The position numbers and the translations under genes are program-made. DNA of 64,000 nucleotides, from NCBI RefSeq assembly GCF_003205195.1, contig NZ_QJRY01000001.1, forward strand, positions 930,001-994,000. The letters are read 5' to 3'. Within the stretch, counting starts at the first letter, position 1. Each line of letters opens with the position of its first letter. The DNA is from Peteryoungia wuzhouensis. Its GTDB lineage: Bacteria > Pseudomonadota > Alphaproteobacteria > Rhizobiales > Rhizobiaceae. Below are positions 17,056-27,039 of this stretch, in pieces. A model generated the notes under the pieces. That model made no database searches, was not told the origin of the DNA, and saw nothing but the letters and a program-made list of their open reading frames with translations.

Positions 17056-18156
17056 CTACTCCGGCAGGCGGAAATGCTTCGACAGCTTCAGGCCCTGGGC
17101 CTGGTAGTTGGAGCCGAGGCCCGTGCCGTAAAGGCCCTCCGGGCGTTCCTGCATGTGCTCGTAGACGAGGCGGCCGATGACCTGGCCGTGTTCGAGGATG
17201 AAGGGCACTTCGTGGCTTCTGACTTCCAGCACGGCGCGGCTGCCGGAGCCACCGGCCGGCGCGTGGCCGAAGCCGGGGTCGAAGAAACCGGCGTAATGGA
17301 CGCGGAATTCGCCGACCAGCGGGTCATAGGGCGTCATTTCGGCAGCATAAAGCGGCGGCACATGCACCGCCTCGTTCGACACGAGGATGTAGAATTCATC
17401 GGGGTCGAGGATCAGTTCGTCGCGGCCGCGGCTGTAGAGCGGCTCCCAGAAATCCAGCACCTCGTGGGCGCCCTTGCGGTCGACATCGATGACCGAGGTG
17501 TGGTGCTTGCCGCGATAGCCGATCAGGCCTTGCGGGCCGGAGCCCTTCAGGTCGATCGACAGCGCAATGCCGCCGCCAGAGACGTTCGGCATGTCGCTCG
17601 CGACCAGGGTCTCTGTCTTGTGCAGATCGACCAGTTCCGTTTCACCCAGCAGTGCATGGCCGACGCGGAAGCGGATCTGCGACAGGCGCGAACCTCGGCG
17701 CACGATGATCGGGAAGGTGCGCGGGGAGATTTCGAGATAGAGCTGGCCCTTGTAACCGGCCGGCACCTTGTCGAATTCCTGGGCGTAATCGACCATCACG
17801 CGGGTGAAGATGTCGAGGCGGCCGGTCGAGCTTTTGGGGTTCGCAGAGGCGGAGATCTCCGCCGGCAGATCGAGGCTCTCCATCAGCGGCACGATATAGA
17901 CGCAGCCGGTCTCAAGCACCGCCCCGTTTTCGAGGTCGATCTCGTGCAGGGTCAGCCGTTCCAGCTTCTCGGCCACCGTGTGGCCCCGGCCCGGCATGAA
18001 GCTCGCGCGCACGCGGATTGCCTTGCCGCCCAACCGCAGGTCCAGGCTCGCCGGCTGGATCTGGTCGTGGTCGAGCATGGCTTCGCTTTTCAGCTGGCCC
18101 TCACCGAACAAGGCGCCGATGGCACGGTCCGCCAGAATGCCGGATTTACTGGTCAT
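17056..18156 (-). CDS. dcd: 2'-deoxycytidine 5'-triphosphate deaminase, long alphaproteobacterial form
   Basis: A 366-residue dCTP deaminase, about twice the length of the Escherichia coli enzyme. It has two dUTPase-fold halves: the first with IQPASLDLRLGGKAI, ANPKSSTGRLDIFTRVM and QLYLEISPRTFPI, the second with DPDEFYILVSNEAVHVPP and PGFGHAPAGGSGSRAVLEVRSHEVPFILEHGQVIGRLVYEHM. This double-domain form is usual in Rhizobiales. It supplies dUMP precursors for thymidylate. The ATG at 18156 follows AGGATAGAGAA; an earlier in-frame start would run into the riboswitch region. Confidence 0.92.
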   Translation of the reverse strand: MTSKSGILADRAIGALFGEGQLKSEAMLDHDQIQPASLDLRLGGKAIRVRASFMPGRGHTVAEKLERLTLHEIDLENGAVLETGCVYIVPLMESLDLPAEISASANPKSSTGRLDIFTRVMVDYAQEFDKVPAGYKGQLYLEISPRTFPIIVRRGSRLSQIRFRVGHALLGETELVDLHKTETLVASDMPNVSGGGIALSIDLKGSGPQGLIGYRGKHHTSVIDVDRKGAHEVLDFWEPLYSRGRDELILDPDEFYILVSNEAVHVPPLYAAEMTPYDPLVGEFRVHYAGFFDPGFGHAPAGGSGSRAVLEVRSHEVPFILEHGQVIGRLVYEHMQERPEGLYGTGLGSNYQAQGLKLSKHFRLPE

Positions 18157-18238
18157 TTTCTCTATCCTGTTTGGGCTCGACAAAACCAAAGCCCGCCAAT
18201 TGACGCAAGGGCCGCGAAGGCGTAAGGCAGCCTTATCC

Positions 18239-18290
18239 CGTGGTGATTTGGCCGGTCGGCTTGCAGCCACGTTAAACAAGTGGCTAAATA
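18239..18290 (+). ncRNA. SAM-II riboswitch aptamer upstream of metZ
   Basis: The conserved SAM-II core is readable: TGATTTGGCCGG, then CTTGCAGCCACGTTAAACAA, then GTGGCTAAA. Stem P1 is CGTGG (18239-18243) with CCACG (18267-18271). The pseudoknot strand CCGGTC (18252-18257) is complementary to GACCGG just after the core (18291-18296). SAM-II aptamers bind S-adenosylmethionine and occur before metA, metX and metZ genes in Rhizobiales, reducing expression when SAM is high. metZ starts about 70 bases downstream. Confidence 0.93.
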
Positions 18291-18337
18291 GACCGGGTTA
18301 CTTGTAAACCGGTCCGTTTTTCGCGACCGGTTTTTTT
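18291..18337 (+). terminator. SAM-II expression platform: antiterminator and intrinsic terminator
   Basis: GACCGGGTTA (18291-18300) can pair with TAAACCGGTC (18305-18314) around a CTTG loop, nine of ten pairs. The second arm of that hairpin can instead pair with GACCGGT (18325-18331), making ACCGGTC-loop-GACCGGT followed by seven Ts, a classic intrinsic terminator. As the pseudoknot of the aptamer uses the same GACCGG (18291-18296), SAM binding should free the terminator. The arrangement implies transcriptional control of metZ. Confidence 0.82.
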
Positions 18338-18357
18338 GTGTTCGAAAAGGCAACGGC

Positions 18358-19536
18358 ATGAGCAAGAACTGGCGCCCGGCAACCCAACTCGTCCATGGCG
18401 GCACGTTGCGGTCTCCCTTCGGCGAAACCTCCGAAGCTATCTTCCTGACCCAGGGTTTCGTCTATGAAACCTCGGAAGCGGCGGAAGCCCGCTTCAAGGG
18501 GGAGAACGACGGCTATATCTACGCCCGTTACGGCAGCCCGACCAACGACATGTTCGAAAAGCGCATGTGCCTGCTGGAAGGTGCCGAGGATGCCCGCGCC
18601 ATGGCGTCGGGCATGGCCGCCGTTGCCGCAGCCGTTCTCTGCCAGGTGAAGGCCGGCGACCATATCGTTGCCGCCCGCGCCCTGTTCGGCTCGTGTCGCT
18701 ATGTCGTCGAGACGCTCGCGCCGCGCTACGGCGTCGAATGCACGCTGGTCGATGGACGCAACCTTGCCAATTGGGAAGCCGCCATCCGGCCGAACACCAA
18801 GGTCATGTTCCTCGAAAGCCCGACGAACCCGACGCTTGAGGTGGTCGACATCGCCGGTGTGGCCAAGCTCGCCAACCAGGTCGGCGCCAAGCTGATCGTC
18901 GACAACGTGTTTGCGACCCCGCTCTTCCAGAAGCCGCTGGAACTCGGCGCCCATGTCGTCGTCTATTCCGCGACCAAACATATCGACGGCCAGGGCCGCT
19001 GCCTCGGCGGCGTCGTTCTGTCGTCCAAGGAATGGATCGACGAGAACCTGCACGATTATTTCCGCCACACCGGCCCGGCCATGTCGCCGTTCAATGCCTG
19101 GACGCTTCTGAAGGGCATCGAAACGCTGCCGCTGCGCGTCAAGCAGCAGACGGCGAATGCCGCCGCGATCGCCGATATGCTCGCCGAGCAGACGGCCGTT
19201 GCCAAGGTGATCTATCCCGGCCGCGCCGACCATCCGCAGGCCGATATCATCGCCAAGCAGATGACCGGAGGCTCGACGCTGGTCTGCTTCGAGCTGAAAG
19301 GCGGCAAGGACGCGGCCTTCAAGCTGCAGAACGCGCTCGAAGTGATCAAGATCTCCAACAATCTCGGCGACGCGAAGAGCCTGATCACCCATCCGGCAAC
19401 GACGACGCACAAGAATCTCACCGACGAGGCGCGTGCGGAACTCGGAATCTCCGGTGGGACCGTGCGCCTGTCCTGCGGCATCGAGGACACCGACGACCTG
19501 CTGGAAGATTTTGCCAAGGCCCTGAAAGGGCTCTGA
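18358..19536 (+). CDS. metZ: O-succinylhomoserine sulfhydrylase
   Basis: A 392-residue PLP enzyme of the Cys/Met metabolism family, making homocysteine directly from O-succinylhomoserine and sulfide. Visible: substrate-binding [22 protein letters not shown], the PLP-lysine motif [14 protein letters not shown] and the C-terminal [16 protein letters not shown]. The sequence around [19 protein letters not shown] is typical of alphaproteobacterial MetZ rather than cystathionine lyase. RBS AAAAGG precedes the ATG. Expression is under the SAM-II riboswitch just upstream, so it falls when SAM is abundant. Confidence 0.95.
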   Translation: MSKNWRPATQLVHGGTLRSPFGETSEAIFLTQGFVYETSEAAEARFKGENDGYIYARYGSPTNDMFEKRMCLLEGAEDARAMASGMAAVAAAVLCQVKAGDHIVAARALFGSCRYVVETLAPRYGVECTLVDGRNLANWEAAIRPNTKVMFLESPTNPTLEVVDIAGVAKLANQVGAKLIVDNVFATPLFQKPLELGAHVVVYSATKHIDGQGRCLGGVVLSSKEWIDENLHDYFRHTGPAMSPFNAWTLLKGIETLPLRVKQQTANAAAIADMLAEQTAVAKVIYPGRADHPQADIIAKQMTGGSTLVCFELKGGKDAAFKLQNALEVIKISNNLGDAKSLITHPATTTHKNLTDEARAELGISGGTVRLSCGIEDTDDLLEDFAKALKGL

Positions 19537-19572
19537 TTTTACCGCAGAAATGCATCAAATCCAAAAATATTC

Positions 19573-19594
19573 AGCCGCAGCCCATGCTGCGGCT
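19573..19594 (+). terminator. Hairpin downstream of metZ
   Basis: AGCCGCAG and CTGCGGCT form a perfect 8-bp stem with a CCCATG loop, 37 bases after the metZ stop codon. There is no following T run on the plus strand, so it may be a mRNA-end hairpin rather than a strong intrinsic terminator. Confidence 0.45.
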
Positions 19595-19726
19595 GGTCAA
19601 TCGGCCTTGACGCACACAGTTGCGTCGTTATCCCATGCCATGGTCACAAACATCTTGCCGGTGCGTCTTGCCGGCGTCGATGTTTCATGTCGTCATGAAC
19701 GCAGGCAGATATCGCAAGGTCCAGGC

Positions 19727-20119
19727 ATGTATCGCGCACTGACACGGGACATCGAGGTTCAGGTCGAACCTTACTATCTCGAGGAACAGTCCGACCCGGA
19801 TGACAGCCGCTATGTCTGGGGCTACCGGATCGTGATCTCCAACCATTCGGCTTCCACCGTGCGCCTGACCCATCGCTATTGGCATATCACCGACCAGAAC
19901 GGCCAGGTTGACGAGGTCAGCGGTCCGGGCGTGGTGGGAGAGCAACCCCGGCTCGACCCCGGCGACAGTTACGAATATTCCTCAGGCTGTCCGCTCGATA
20001 CGCCCTCGGGCATGATGTACGGCACCTACCGGATGGAAACCGACGACGGCGAAGCGTTTGACGTCGATATCCCGGCCTTTTCTCTTGATAGCCCTGGCAT
20101 GCAGCGCACGCTGAACTAG
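19727..20119 (+). CDS. apaG: ApaG protein
   Basis: A 130-residue fibronectin-III-like protein of the ApaG/DUF525 family: [79 protein letters not shown], and [25 protein letters not shown] all match. It is linked in other bacteria to Co2+ resistance and to the diadenosine tetraphosphatase locus, but its biochemical role is unclear. The ATG at 19727 is supported by the conserved N-terminus [14 protein letters not shown]. Confidence 0.95.
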   Translation: MYRALTRDIEVQVEPYYLEEQSDPDDSRYVWGYRIVISNHSASTVRLTHRYWHITDQNGQVDEVSGPGVVGEQPRLDPGDSYEYSSGCPLDTPSGMMYGTYRMETDDGEAFDVDIPAFSLDSPGMQRTLN

Positions 20120-20194
20120 ATCGGGTTGAGTTCGGTCGCGGCTGACGCTATCAGACTGAACACTCGCCCTGTTTAGCAAAAGGTAAATCCCGGC

Positions 20195-21139
20195 ATGAGG
20201 CCAGATTATCTCGTCACCCACAGCGGTGGCTTCCATGCCGACGAACTCCTGTCCAGTGTCATCCTCACGCGGCTTTTCCCGCAGGCACGCATCGTGCGCA
20301 GCCGGGCGCCGGAATGGATCACCCCCGGAGCCGACCGCATCATCTACGACGTCGGCGGGCTCTATGATGCGGAAGCGCAAATCTTCGATCACCACCAGCG
20401 CGGCGCGCCCTTGCGTGACGATGGCCAGCCCTACAGCTCCTTCGGCCTGGTGTGGAAACATCATGGCCGCGCCTATCTCGCGGCTCTCGGGATTCCCGAG
20501 CGGGATATCGATGTGATCCATCAGGGTTTCGACCAGAAGTTCGTGCTGCCGGTCGACCTGATGGACAATGGCGCGCTCAACCCGGCGAGTGCCGGCCCGC
20601 TTGCAGGCCTCACACTTCCGAGCCTCCTCGAAACGCTGAAGCCGGTCTTCGATGACCGGGATGACGGTGCCGAGGATCGCAGCTTCCATGCAGCGCTCGC
20701 CATTGCACGGAGCCTGGTCGAAGCGGGTATTGCCCAGCGTGCCGCCAAATGCCGCGCGGAAGCGCTGGTGACTGCGGCGATCGCCGAGACCGGCGACCGG
20801 CGCGTCCTGGAACTGCCCTTCGGCATGCCGTTCCGCCCGGCGATCGTCAAGTCAGGGGCCGAGCATCTGCTCTTTGTGGTCCACCCGAGAGACAAAGACT
20901 GGTGCATCACCGGCATCCGGCGCACGGACGAGGGCTTTGAACTCCGGGCCAATCTTCCCGCGGCCTGGGCCGGTCTGATCAATGGCGATCTGGAAGCCGT
21001 CTGCGGCGTCAAGGGCGCCACCTTCTGCCACAATGGCCGCTTCATCGCTGCCGCCACGTCCCGCGAGGCCATTCTCGTCATGGCGGATCTGGCCGTCGAG
21101 GCAGCCCTTGCGGATGCGTCTGCCGCCGCACCGGCCTGA
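20195..21139 (+). CDS. MYG1 family protein (UPF0160, DHH-like hydrolase fold)
   Basis: A 314-residue protein with the MYG1 signatures LVTHSGGFHADELLSSVIL near the N-terminus, YDVGG, IFDHHQRGAP (the DHH-like motif with likely metal ligands), and a C-terminal FCHNGRFIAAATSREAI. Eukaryotic MYG1 is a 3'-5' RNA exonuclease; bacterial members are often only 'metal-dependent hydrolase' in annotation. The ligand residues D, H and HH are intact here. It follows apaG and is followed by a symmetric terminator shared with the convergent SulP gene. Confidence 0.9.
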   Translation: MRPDYLVTHSGGFHADELLSSVILTRLFPQARIVRSRAPEWITPGADRIIYDVGGLYDAEAQIFDHHQRGAPLRDDGQPYSSFGLVWKHHGRAYLAALGIPERDIDVIHQGFDQKFVLPVDLMDNGALNPASAGPLAGLTLPSLLETLKPVFDDRDDGAEDRSFHAALAIARSLVEAGIAQRAAKCRAEALVTAAIAETGDRRVLELPFGMPFRPAIVKSGAEHLLFVVHPRDKDWCITGIRRTDEGFELRANLPAAWAGLINGDLEAVCGVKGATFCHNGRFIAAATSREAILVMADLAVEAALADASAAAPA

Positions 21140-21167
21140 CAGTCCATCTCTCATTCCTCAACGATCA

Positions 21168-21200
21168 AAGCCGCCGCGCTCCAACGGAATGCGGCGGCTT
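21168..21200. terminator. Bidirectional terminator between MYG1 and SulP genes
   Basis: AAGCCGCCGC (21168-21177) and GCGGCGGCTT (21191-21200) form a perfect 10-bp stem with a 13-base loop, placed between two convergent stop codons. A short T-rich stretch follows on the minus strand, so it suits ending the SulP transcript as well. Confidence 0.65.
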
Positions 21201-21222
21201 GCGTTTCGTGGTGAGAGCAAAC

Positions 21223-22692
21223 TCAGGCCGTTCGGGCTTCGCCGGCCGCGCCAAGGCTGTCAATCAGCGTCGAGCTCGCCTGATTGAGGCCCAGAACCTC
21301 AACCGGAATACCATGTGTCTCGAAACGCTGCGTGACACGCTCAAGAGCGGCAACGGCCGTAATGTCCCAGAGATGCGCCTGGGTAAGGTCGATGACCACC
21401 CGCAGACCTTCGCCATCCCGGATATCGAAGGCATCGACGAAGAGGTCGGCCGAGGCGAAAAAGACCTGGCCCGTGACGCGGTAGGTGAGCACGCCCGCTG
21501 CGTCATCGGTTGTCGTCTCGACCTGCAGCAGCCTCGCCACCTTGAAGGTGAAGAACACCCCACTCAGGAGTACACCGACGGCGACGCCGAGTGCCAGGTT
21601 GGCCGTCACGACGGTGACGATCACGGTCGCGACCATCACGACGCTGGACATCTTCGGATGCACGACGAGGCTGCGCAGCGACGACCAGTCGAAGGTGTCG
21701 GCAGACACCATGATCATGATCGCGACCAGTGCCGCGACCGGCACCTGCGATACCCAGGGCTTGAGAAGAACCATCAGGACCAGCAGAAGGGCACCGGCAA
21801 ACAGCGTGGAAAGCCGGCCGCGGCCGCCATATTTCACATTGCTGACCGTCTGGCCGATCATGCCGCAACCGGCGATGCCACCGAACAGGCTGGCGGCAAC
21901 ATTGGCAAGGCCGAGACCGGTTGATTCCCGGTTCTTCGAGCTCGGCGTATCCGTCAGGTCATCGACCACGCTCGCCGTCATCATGGATTCCAGCAAGCCG
22001 ACCATGGCGATCGCCAGCGCAGGCCCCGCGATGATCTTGAGCGTCTCCAGCGTGAGCGGCACTGTCAGCCAGGAAAAGACGGGAAGCGATTCCGGCAGGT
22101 GACCGAGATCCGCAATCGTCAAGACCGGCAGGTTCATGACCGACGCACCGATCGTCAGAACCAGAATGCAGATCAACGGCGAGGGTATTGCCGTGGTCAG
22201 GCGCGGCACGAGATAGATCACCGCGAGCCCCGCCGCGATCATCGCATAGTTCAGCCAACCACCATGCAGGATATGCGGCAGCTGCGCCGCGAAGATCAGG
22301 ATCGCGAGCGCGTTGACGAAGCCGGTGCGAACCGACTTCGACACGAAACGCATGAGGACACCGAGCCGCAGCAGGCCGAAGACGATCTGGATCAGGCCGG
22401 CCAGAAGGCCTGCAGCCAGCAAATAGGGAAGACCATGCGCTGCAACAAGCGGCGCGACGACGAGCGCGACGGAGCCGGCTGCAGCCGAGATCATGGCCGG
22501 GCGACCGCCGGTGAAGGCAATCACGATGCCGATCACGAAAGAGGCGAAGAGGCCGACCTGCGGATCGACACCCGCGACGAAGGAAAACGCGATGACCTCT
22601 GGGATTAGGGCGAAGGTGGCGACAGCGCCGGCGAGCATTTCACGCAGAGGGTTGGCGGACCACTCGCGACGGTAGGTTACGAAAGATGTCAT
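21223..22692 (-). CDS. SulP family inorganic anion transporter with STAS domain
   Basis: A 489-residue transporter. Ten or more membrane segments begin with [33 protein letters not shown], the SulP signature; [14 protein letters not shown] and [37 protein letters not shown] follow in the central core. The C-terminal about 100 residues form a STAS domain ([39 protein letters not shown]). Substrates of the family include sulfate, bicarbonate and dicarboxylates and cannot be fixed from sequence. The start [11 protein letters not shown] at 22692 is chosen because the longer reading is translated non-coding DNA. Confidence 0.9.
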   Translation of the reverse strand: MTSFVTYRREWSANPLREMLAGAVATFALIPEVIAFSFVAGVDPQVGLFASFVIGIVIAFTGGRPAMISAAAGSVALVVAPLVAAHGLPYLLAAGLLAGLIQIVFGLLRLGVLMRFVSKSVRTGFVNALAILIFAAQLPHILHGGWLNYAMIAAGLAVIYLVPRLTTAIPSPLICILVLTIGASVMNLPVLTIADLGHLPESLPVFSWLTVPLTLETLKIIAGPALAIAMVGLLESMMTASVVDDLTDTPSSKNRESTGLGLANVAASLFGGIAGCGMIGQTVSNVKYGGRGRLSTLFAGALLLVLMVLLKPWVSQVPVAALVAIMIMVSADTFDWSSLRSLVVHPKMSSVVMVATVIVTVVTANLALGVAVGVLLSGVFFTFKVARLLQVETTTDDAAGVLTYRVTGQVFFASADLFVDAFDIRDGEGLRVVIDLTQAHLWDITAVAALERVTQRFETHGIPVEVLGLNQASSTLIDSLGAAGEARTA

Positions 22693-22869
22693 GGAAAACC
22701 ACAGAATAGGACAACGAGCCGGGGAGAACCCGACGGAGGAAGGTTGCGTTGCTGAGGTTGTCTGGCGGATCGGCGGCCAGAAGAGCCACCCGGATTTGCA
22801 CCGGGTCCTTGTGGATGCAGACTTCCTAACGCTTGGGAGCCGCAATGGCAAGCCGAACGAGGCGGCCGG

Positions 22870-24840
22870 TCAGGCGGCTGTCATGCCGTCCTTCACCTGT
22901 TCGGCTGCGAGCAGCAGGCCGAGCACATCACGTTGCGACATCGGCTCGCCGAAAAGATAGCCCTGGATCAACTTCGGTGAGAGCGGGTTCAGCGTGCGCA
23001 TCTCGTCTTCGGTTTCAACGCCTTCAAGAACGCATTTCAGATCAAGATTGCTGCACAGCTTGATGATCCCGGCGACAATCTCCCGAGAGGTGGCGCTTTG
23101 AGCCACCTTGCGCACGAAACTCTTGTCGATCTTCACCTTGTCGAGGGGCAACTGGTCCAGATATTCGAAGCTCGAATAGCCGGAACCGAAATCATCGAGC
23201 GCGATCTTGAAACCGAGCGCCGAGAGATTTTCCAGCAGCACGCGGGCAGCGTCGATATCCTTCATCACGGCGGTTTCGGTGATCTCGAATTCCAGGCGCC
23301 CCGGCGCAATCTCCCGCGCCGTGACCTGGGCGACCAAAGAGAAGATGAAGGCGCGGTCCGCCAGGTCCTGGGCGGACAGATTGAAGGAAATGGTGATCTC
23401 GTCCGGCCAGAGGTAAAGGGCGTCGAGCGCCTTGCCGAACAGAACACGCGTGACATTCTGGATAAGGCCGGCCCGTTCAGCCGCCCGGATGAACCGGTCC
23501 GGGCGCACGAGGCCGAGCGTCGGGCTCTGCCAGCGGGCAAGGGCCTCGAAGCTCACGACCTTTGCCCGGGTGAGATCGAATTGCGGCTGGAACAGGAGAT
23601 AGAGTTCCTGTTCGAGATTGGCTTCGCGCAGAGCTCGCTCCAGCGCAAGCGCCTCCCGCATTTCGGCATCCTGATCGTCCGTGAAGATCACAGTGTAGCC
23701 CCGGGCGAACTGTTTGCCGCGGTAGAGTGCGAAATCGGCTTTCTCGTAGATCTCGCGGGCGGTCGTGCCCATGGAGGGAAAACGGGCAAAGCCGACGGTG
23801 CCGCCGATGGACAGTTGCAGAGGACGCATGTCGTAGGGACGGCTGATGTCCGCGATCAGGGCGTTGCCGATCTCCTCGACGTCTGCCGCCTCGTGCTCAC
23901 CGATGACGAGAACCGCGAACTCGTCGCCGCCGATGCGGCCGAACTGGACGCCGGCAGCGCTTTGAAAACCAAGCCGGTCGACAACCTCACAGAGCACCCG
24001 GTCGCCGATGGCGTGGCCATAGATGTCATTGATGGATTTGAAGCCGTCCAGATCGAGAATGCCGAGCCAGAACGGGGTCTTTGCCTCGACCAGCGTGTCG
24101 ATCCGGGCAAAGATCGAGCGGCGATTGGCGATCCCGGTCAGGCTATCGAGGGCGGCGAGCTGGTCGGCGAAGAGACGGGCATCGATCTGGCGCAGGATCG
24201 CCTTGCGCAACAGCGTCGCCATGCCAAGCGAGGCAAAGGACGTGGCAACACCGATGAAGGCGAACTGGTGCGCGATCTCCGGCGACGCCTTCTGGGCGAA
24301 CCAGAACATGCTGGCGATGGAGACGATGACACTCGCAAGCGTGGCCCGAAGCGTCACGCCGGTCGTCGAAAAGACGACCGCCATCAGAACGAAATAGATC
24401 AGTTTCTGCTCTTCGAAATGCAGCGTCATGTAAGCCACGACGTTGCCATACATCAGGGCATTGGTGGCCAGTCCGATCGCTTCGAGGCGCGCCAGAGGGG
24501 TACGACCGGCCGGGAGAAGAACCCAGCGGAACAAGGCATAGGAGATTGCGGTGGCGAGACTGAGGCCGGCGAGGATCAGGAGATTGGGACCCGTCTCGTC
24601 GCCCCAGTGCCCCCAGGTCACGAACAGATAATAGGCGCAGCCCGGCAGCAGGAAGCCACGGACGATGGGCCGATAGGCATCCGCCATGGCTCGACGTCGA
24701 GTGGCGCTGGTCCAGGCATGGTACTGGCTTTTGAGGCTGCGGAACAAGGTGACGGGCGACCAGGGTCCTGCGCCCTCGGTCAAACCATCCGGCGCCGTCA
24801 AGGCGCCTTCTGTCGGAGATTTTCGAGCATGCTGCCGCAT
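22870..24840 (-). CDS. Membrane-bound GGDEF-EAL cyclic di-GMP protein
   Basis: A 656-residue protein with about five N-terminal membrane segments (residues about 60-200), a GGDEF domain with intact FGRIGGDEFAVLV, and an EAL domain with intact EALARW, FNLSAQDL, FEITETAVM, DDFGSGYSSFEYL and KIDKSFV. Both halves keep their catalytic residues, so it may synthesise or degrade cyclic di-GMP, or use one domain for regulation. The ATG at 24840 follows GAGG at six bases. The cellulose-synthase-like glycosyltransferase at 12.2 kb is a possible downstream target of this messenger, though there is no direct link. Confidence 0.92.
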   Translation of the reverse strand: MRQHARKSPTEGALTAPDGLTEGAGPWSPVTLFRSLKSQYHAWTSATRRRAMADAYRPIVRGFLLPGCAYYLFVTWGHWGDETGPNLLILAGLSLATAISYALFRWVLLPAGRTPLARLEAIGLATNALMYGNVVAYMTLHFEEQKLIYFVLMAVVFSTTGVTLRATLASVIVSIASMFWFAQKASPEIAHQFAFIGVATSFASLGMATLLRKAILRQIDARLFADQLAALDSLTGIANRRSIFARIDTLVEAKTPFWLGILDLDGFKSINDIYGHAIGDRVLCEVVDRLGFQSAAGVQFGRIGGDEFAVLVIGEHEAADVEEIGNALIADISRPYDMRPLQLSIGGTVGFARFPSMGTTAREIYEKADFALYRGKQFARGYTVIFTDDQDAEMREALALERALREANLEQELYLLFQPQFDLTRAKVVSFEALARWQSPTLGLVRPDRFIRAAERAGLIQNVTRVLFGKALDALYLWPDEITISFNLSAQDLADRAFIFSLVAQVTAREIAPGRLEFEITETAVMKDIDAARVLLENLSALGFKIALDDFGSGYSSFEYLDQLPLDKVKIDKSFVRKVAQSATSREIVAGIIKLCSNLDLKCVLEGVETEDEMRTLNPLSPKLIQGYLFGEPMSQRDVLGLLLAAEQVKDGMTAA

Positions 24841-24988
24841 CGCAGTCCTCAAACCAGGTCTGACGACAGCGTAATTCAGGGGGATTTAGAATAGATGAAT
24901 GATCGGGTATTCTGGTCTTTGCTTCGGCAAGGGACCCAGAGGCGGCAGGAAGCCGGCCGGGTCAGCCCCCCGGCCGTCGCTCACTTCT

Positions 24989-25981
24989 TCAAGCCGGAGT
25001 AAGCTCGTTCGGCTGATAGTGATAGCTGGTCGAGCAGAACTCGCAGGTGACCGTCACCTGGCCATCCTCGGTGCTCGCCTCGATCTCCTCGGCGGAAAAG
25101 CCTTGCAGAACACCCTTGATCTTGTCGCGCGAGCAGTTGCAACGATCCTGCACCGCCTGAGGAGGGAAGGCTCGGACGCCACGCTCGTGGAACAGACGGA
25201 ACAGCAGCCGCTCGACGCCGACCTGGGGATCGGTCAGTTCGTCGGCATCGATCGTATCAACCAGCATGCGAGCTTCGTCCCAGGCCTCGTCTCCATGGAG
25301 ATTGACCTCGTCACGGTCGTCGCCGTCCCCGCCGTGCAGGTCAGGATGGCGCATACGCTCGGGCGCCTCCGGCAGGAACTGCGCGATCAGGCCACCCGCC
25401 CGCCAGGTGCGGCGCGGCTTGCCATGTTCGTCACGGTCGAAGAGTTCCGCGGCACCCAGGCGCACCCGCGTCGGGATCTGCTCCGACTGGCGGAAGTAGA
25501 CGCCGGCAATGTCCTCGAGCGATGTCCCGTCCAGCGGCACGATGCCCTGGTACGGCTGCATGAACGAACCCTGGTCGATGGTGAAGGCGAGCACGCCCGT
25601 TCCCAGCAGTTGCTCCGGCGACGCACGCCCGGCGGCAACGGCTTCGGCGAGAGCCTCCTCGTTGAAGCGGGCATAGGCGCGGACACTTTCGGGCGACGTG
25701 AAGTCGGCCACCAGAAGGTCGACCGGGCCGTCGCCCTTGGTCTGCACGGTGAACTTCCCTTCGAATTTCAAGGAGGTGCCGATGAGCACCGTCAGCACGA
25801 TCGCTTCCGCCAGAAGGCGGGCGACCGGTGCCGGATAGGCGTGGCGATCGAGAATGGTGTTGACCAGCGGCCCCAGCTGCACCGCACGACCGCGGACATC
25901 AAGTCCCTCGACCTGAAAGGGCACCACGCTATCGTCACCGGCGAAACCAAATTCGCCGAGTTCTGCTTGTCTGTTCGACAT
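24989..25981 (-). CDS. hslO: Redox-regulated chaperone Hsp33
   Basis: A 330-residue Hsp33. The N-terminal domain has VRGRAVQLGPLVNTIL and TKGDGPVDLLVADFTSPESVRAYARF; the C-terminal zinc/redox switch has cysteines in CNCSRDKI and CEFCSTSY, so the Cys4 site is intact. Under oxidation with heat, loss of zinc activates it as a holdase. RBS AGGAG precedes the ATG. It lies directly downstream of argF and argD, in the same direction, as in many Rhizobiaceae. Confidence 0.94.
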   Translation of the reverse strand: MSNRQAELGEFGFAGDDSVVPFQVEGLDVRGRAVQLGPLVNTILDRHAYPAPVARLLAEAIVLTVLIGTSLKFEGKFTVQTKGDGPVDLLVADFTSPESVRAYARFNEEALAEAVAAGRASPEQLLGTGVLAFTIDQGSFMQPYQGIVPLDGTSLEDIAGVYFRQSEQIPTRVRLGAAELFDRDEHGKPRRTWRAGGLIAQFLPEAPERMRHPDLHGGDGDDRDEVNLHGDEAWDEARMLVDTIDADELTDPQVGVERLLFRLFHERGVRAFPPQAVQDRCNCSRDKIKGVLQGFSAEEIEASTEDGQVTVTCEFCSTSYHYQPNELTPA

Positions 25982-26101
25982 GAATGTACTCCTGGCGCCG
26001 GAACGCCCAATCGCAGGGCTTGAGCAGCCCGATCAGAAAGCGCACAGATGGGATCACCTGTGCCAAAGGTCAAGTCAGCGCCCGGCCGCCGGTCTCACGC
26101 C

Positions 26102-27019
26102 TCAGATGGCGCCGAGGCACCAGGCCAGAATGGACTTCTGTGCATGAAGGCGGTTTTCCGCCTCGTCGAAGACTACGGACTGGGCGCCGTCGATCACCTC
26201 GTCCGTCACTTCCTCGCCGCGATGCGCTGGCAGGCAGTGGAGGAAGAGCGCCTCGTCCTTGGCCTTCTTCATCAGGTCGGCATTGACCTGGAAGGGCTGG
26301 AAGACGTTGTGGCCACGCGCCTTGTGCTCCTGGTTCATCGACACCCAGGTGTCGGTGATCACGGCGTCAGCGCCAGCGACAGCCCGGTCGGCATCATGGC
26401 AGAGCATGATCTCGCCGCCGTTGTTGCGCGCCCAGTTGAGGATCTTGTCGTCCGGCTCGGAGCCGAGCGGGACCGCCATGTTCATCTTGTAGCCGAAGCG
26501 GGCCGAGCCCTCGACCAGCGAATGCAGAACATTGTTGCCGTCGCCTGTCCAGGCGAGCGTCTTACCGGCGATCGGGCCGCGATGCTCCTCGACGGTGAGG
26601 ATGTCCGCCATGATCTGGCAGGGATGCGTCAGATCGGTCAGCGCGTTGATGACAGGTACCGTCGCATGTTCGGCCAGTTCCAGCAGGCGCGCATGGTCGG
26701 TCGTGCGGATCATGATGGCGTCGACGTAGCGCGACAGGACCTTTGCGGTATCGCCAATGGTTTCTGCGCGGCCGAGCTGCATTTCGGTGCCGGAGAGGAA
26801 CAGCGTCTCGCCGCCCAGCTGGCGCATGCCGACATCGAAGGAGACGCGGGTACGGGTCGAGGGTTTCTCGAAGATCATCGCGAGCATCTTGCCCGCCAGC
26901 GGCTTGTCGGCGTTGCCGGCCTTGGTGGCCTGTTTGCGCGTGCGCGCATCGTCCAGCATGTGACGCAGGTCCTGGGCGGATACGGCAGAGAGATCGAGGA
27001 AATGCTTCGGGGATGCCAT
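26102..27019 (-). CDS. argF: Ornithine carbamoyltransferase
   Basis: A 305-residue cytoplasmic enzyme joining carbamoyl phosphate and ornithine to citrulline in arginine synthesis. Carbamoyl-phosphate loop [24 protein letters not shown] in [13 protein letters not shown], ornithine-binding DTWVSM and the catalytic [11 protein letters not shown] are all present. The C-terminus ends [20 protein letters not shown]. It follows argD by 20 bases and is followed by hslO. Confidence 0.96.
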   Translation of the reverse strand: MASPKHFLDLSAVSAQDLRHMLDDARTRKQATKAGNADKPLAGKMLAMIFEKPSTRTRVSFDVGMRQLGGETLFLSGTEMQLGRAETIGDTAKVLSRYVDAIMIRTTDHARLLELAEHATVPVINALTDLTHPCQIMADILTVEEHRGPIAGKTLAWTGDGNNVLHSLVEGSARFGYKMNMAVPLGSEPDDKILNWARNNGGEIMLCHDADRAVAGADAVITDTWVSMNQEHKARGHNVFQPFQVNADLMKKAKDEALFLHCLPAHRGEEVTDEVIDGAQSVVFDEAENRLHAQKSILAWCLGAI

Positions 27020-27039
27020 TGATGATACCTGTCTTGCAC

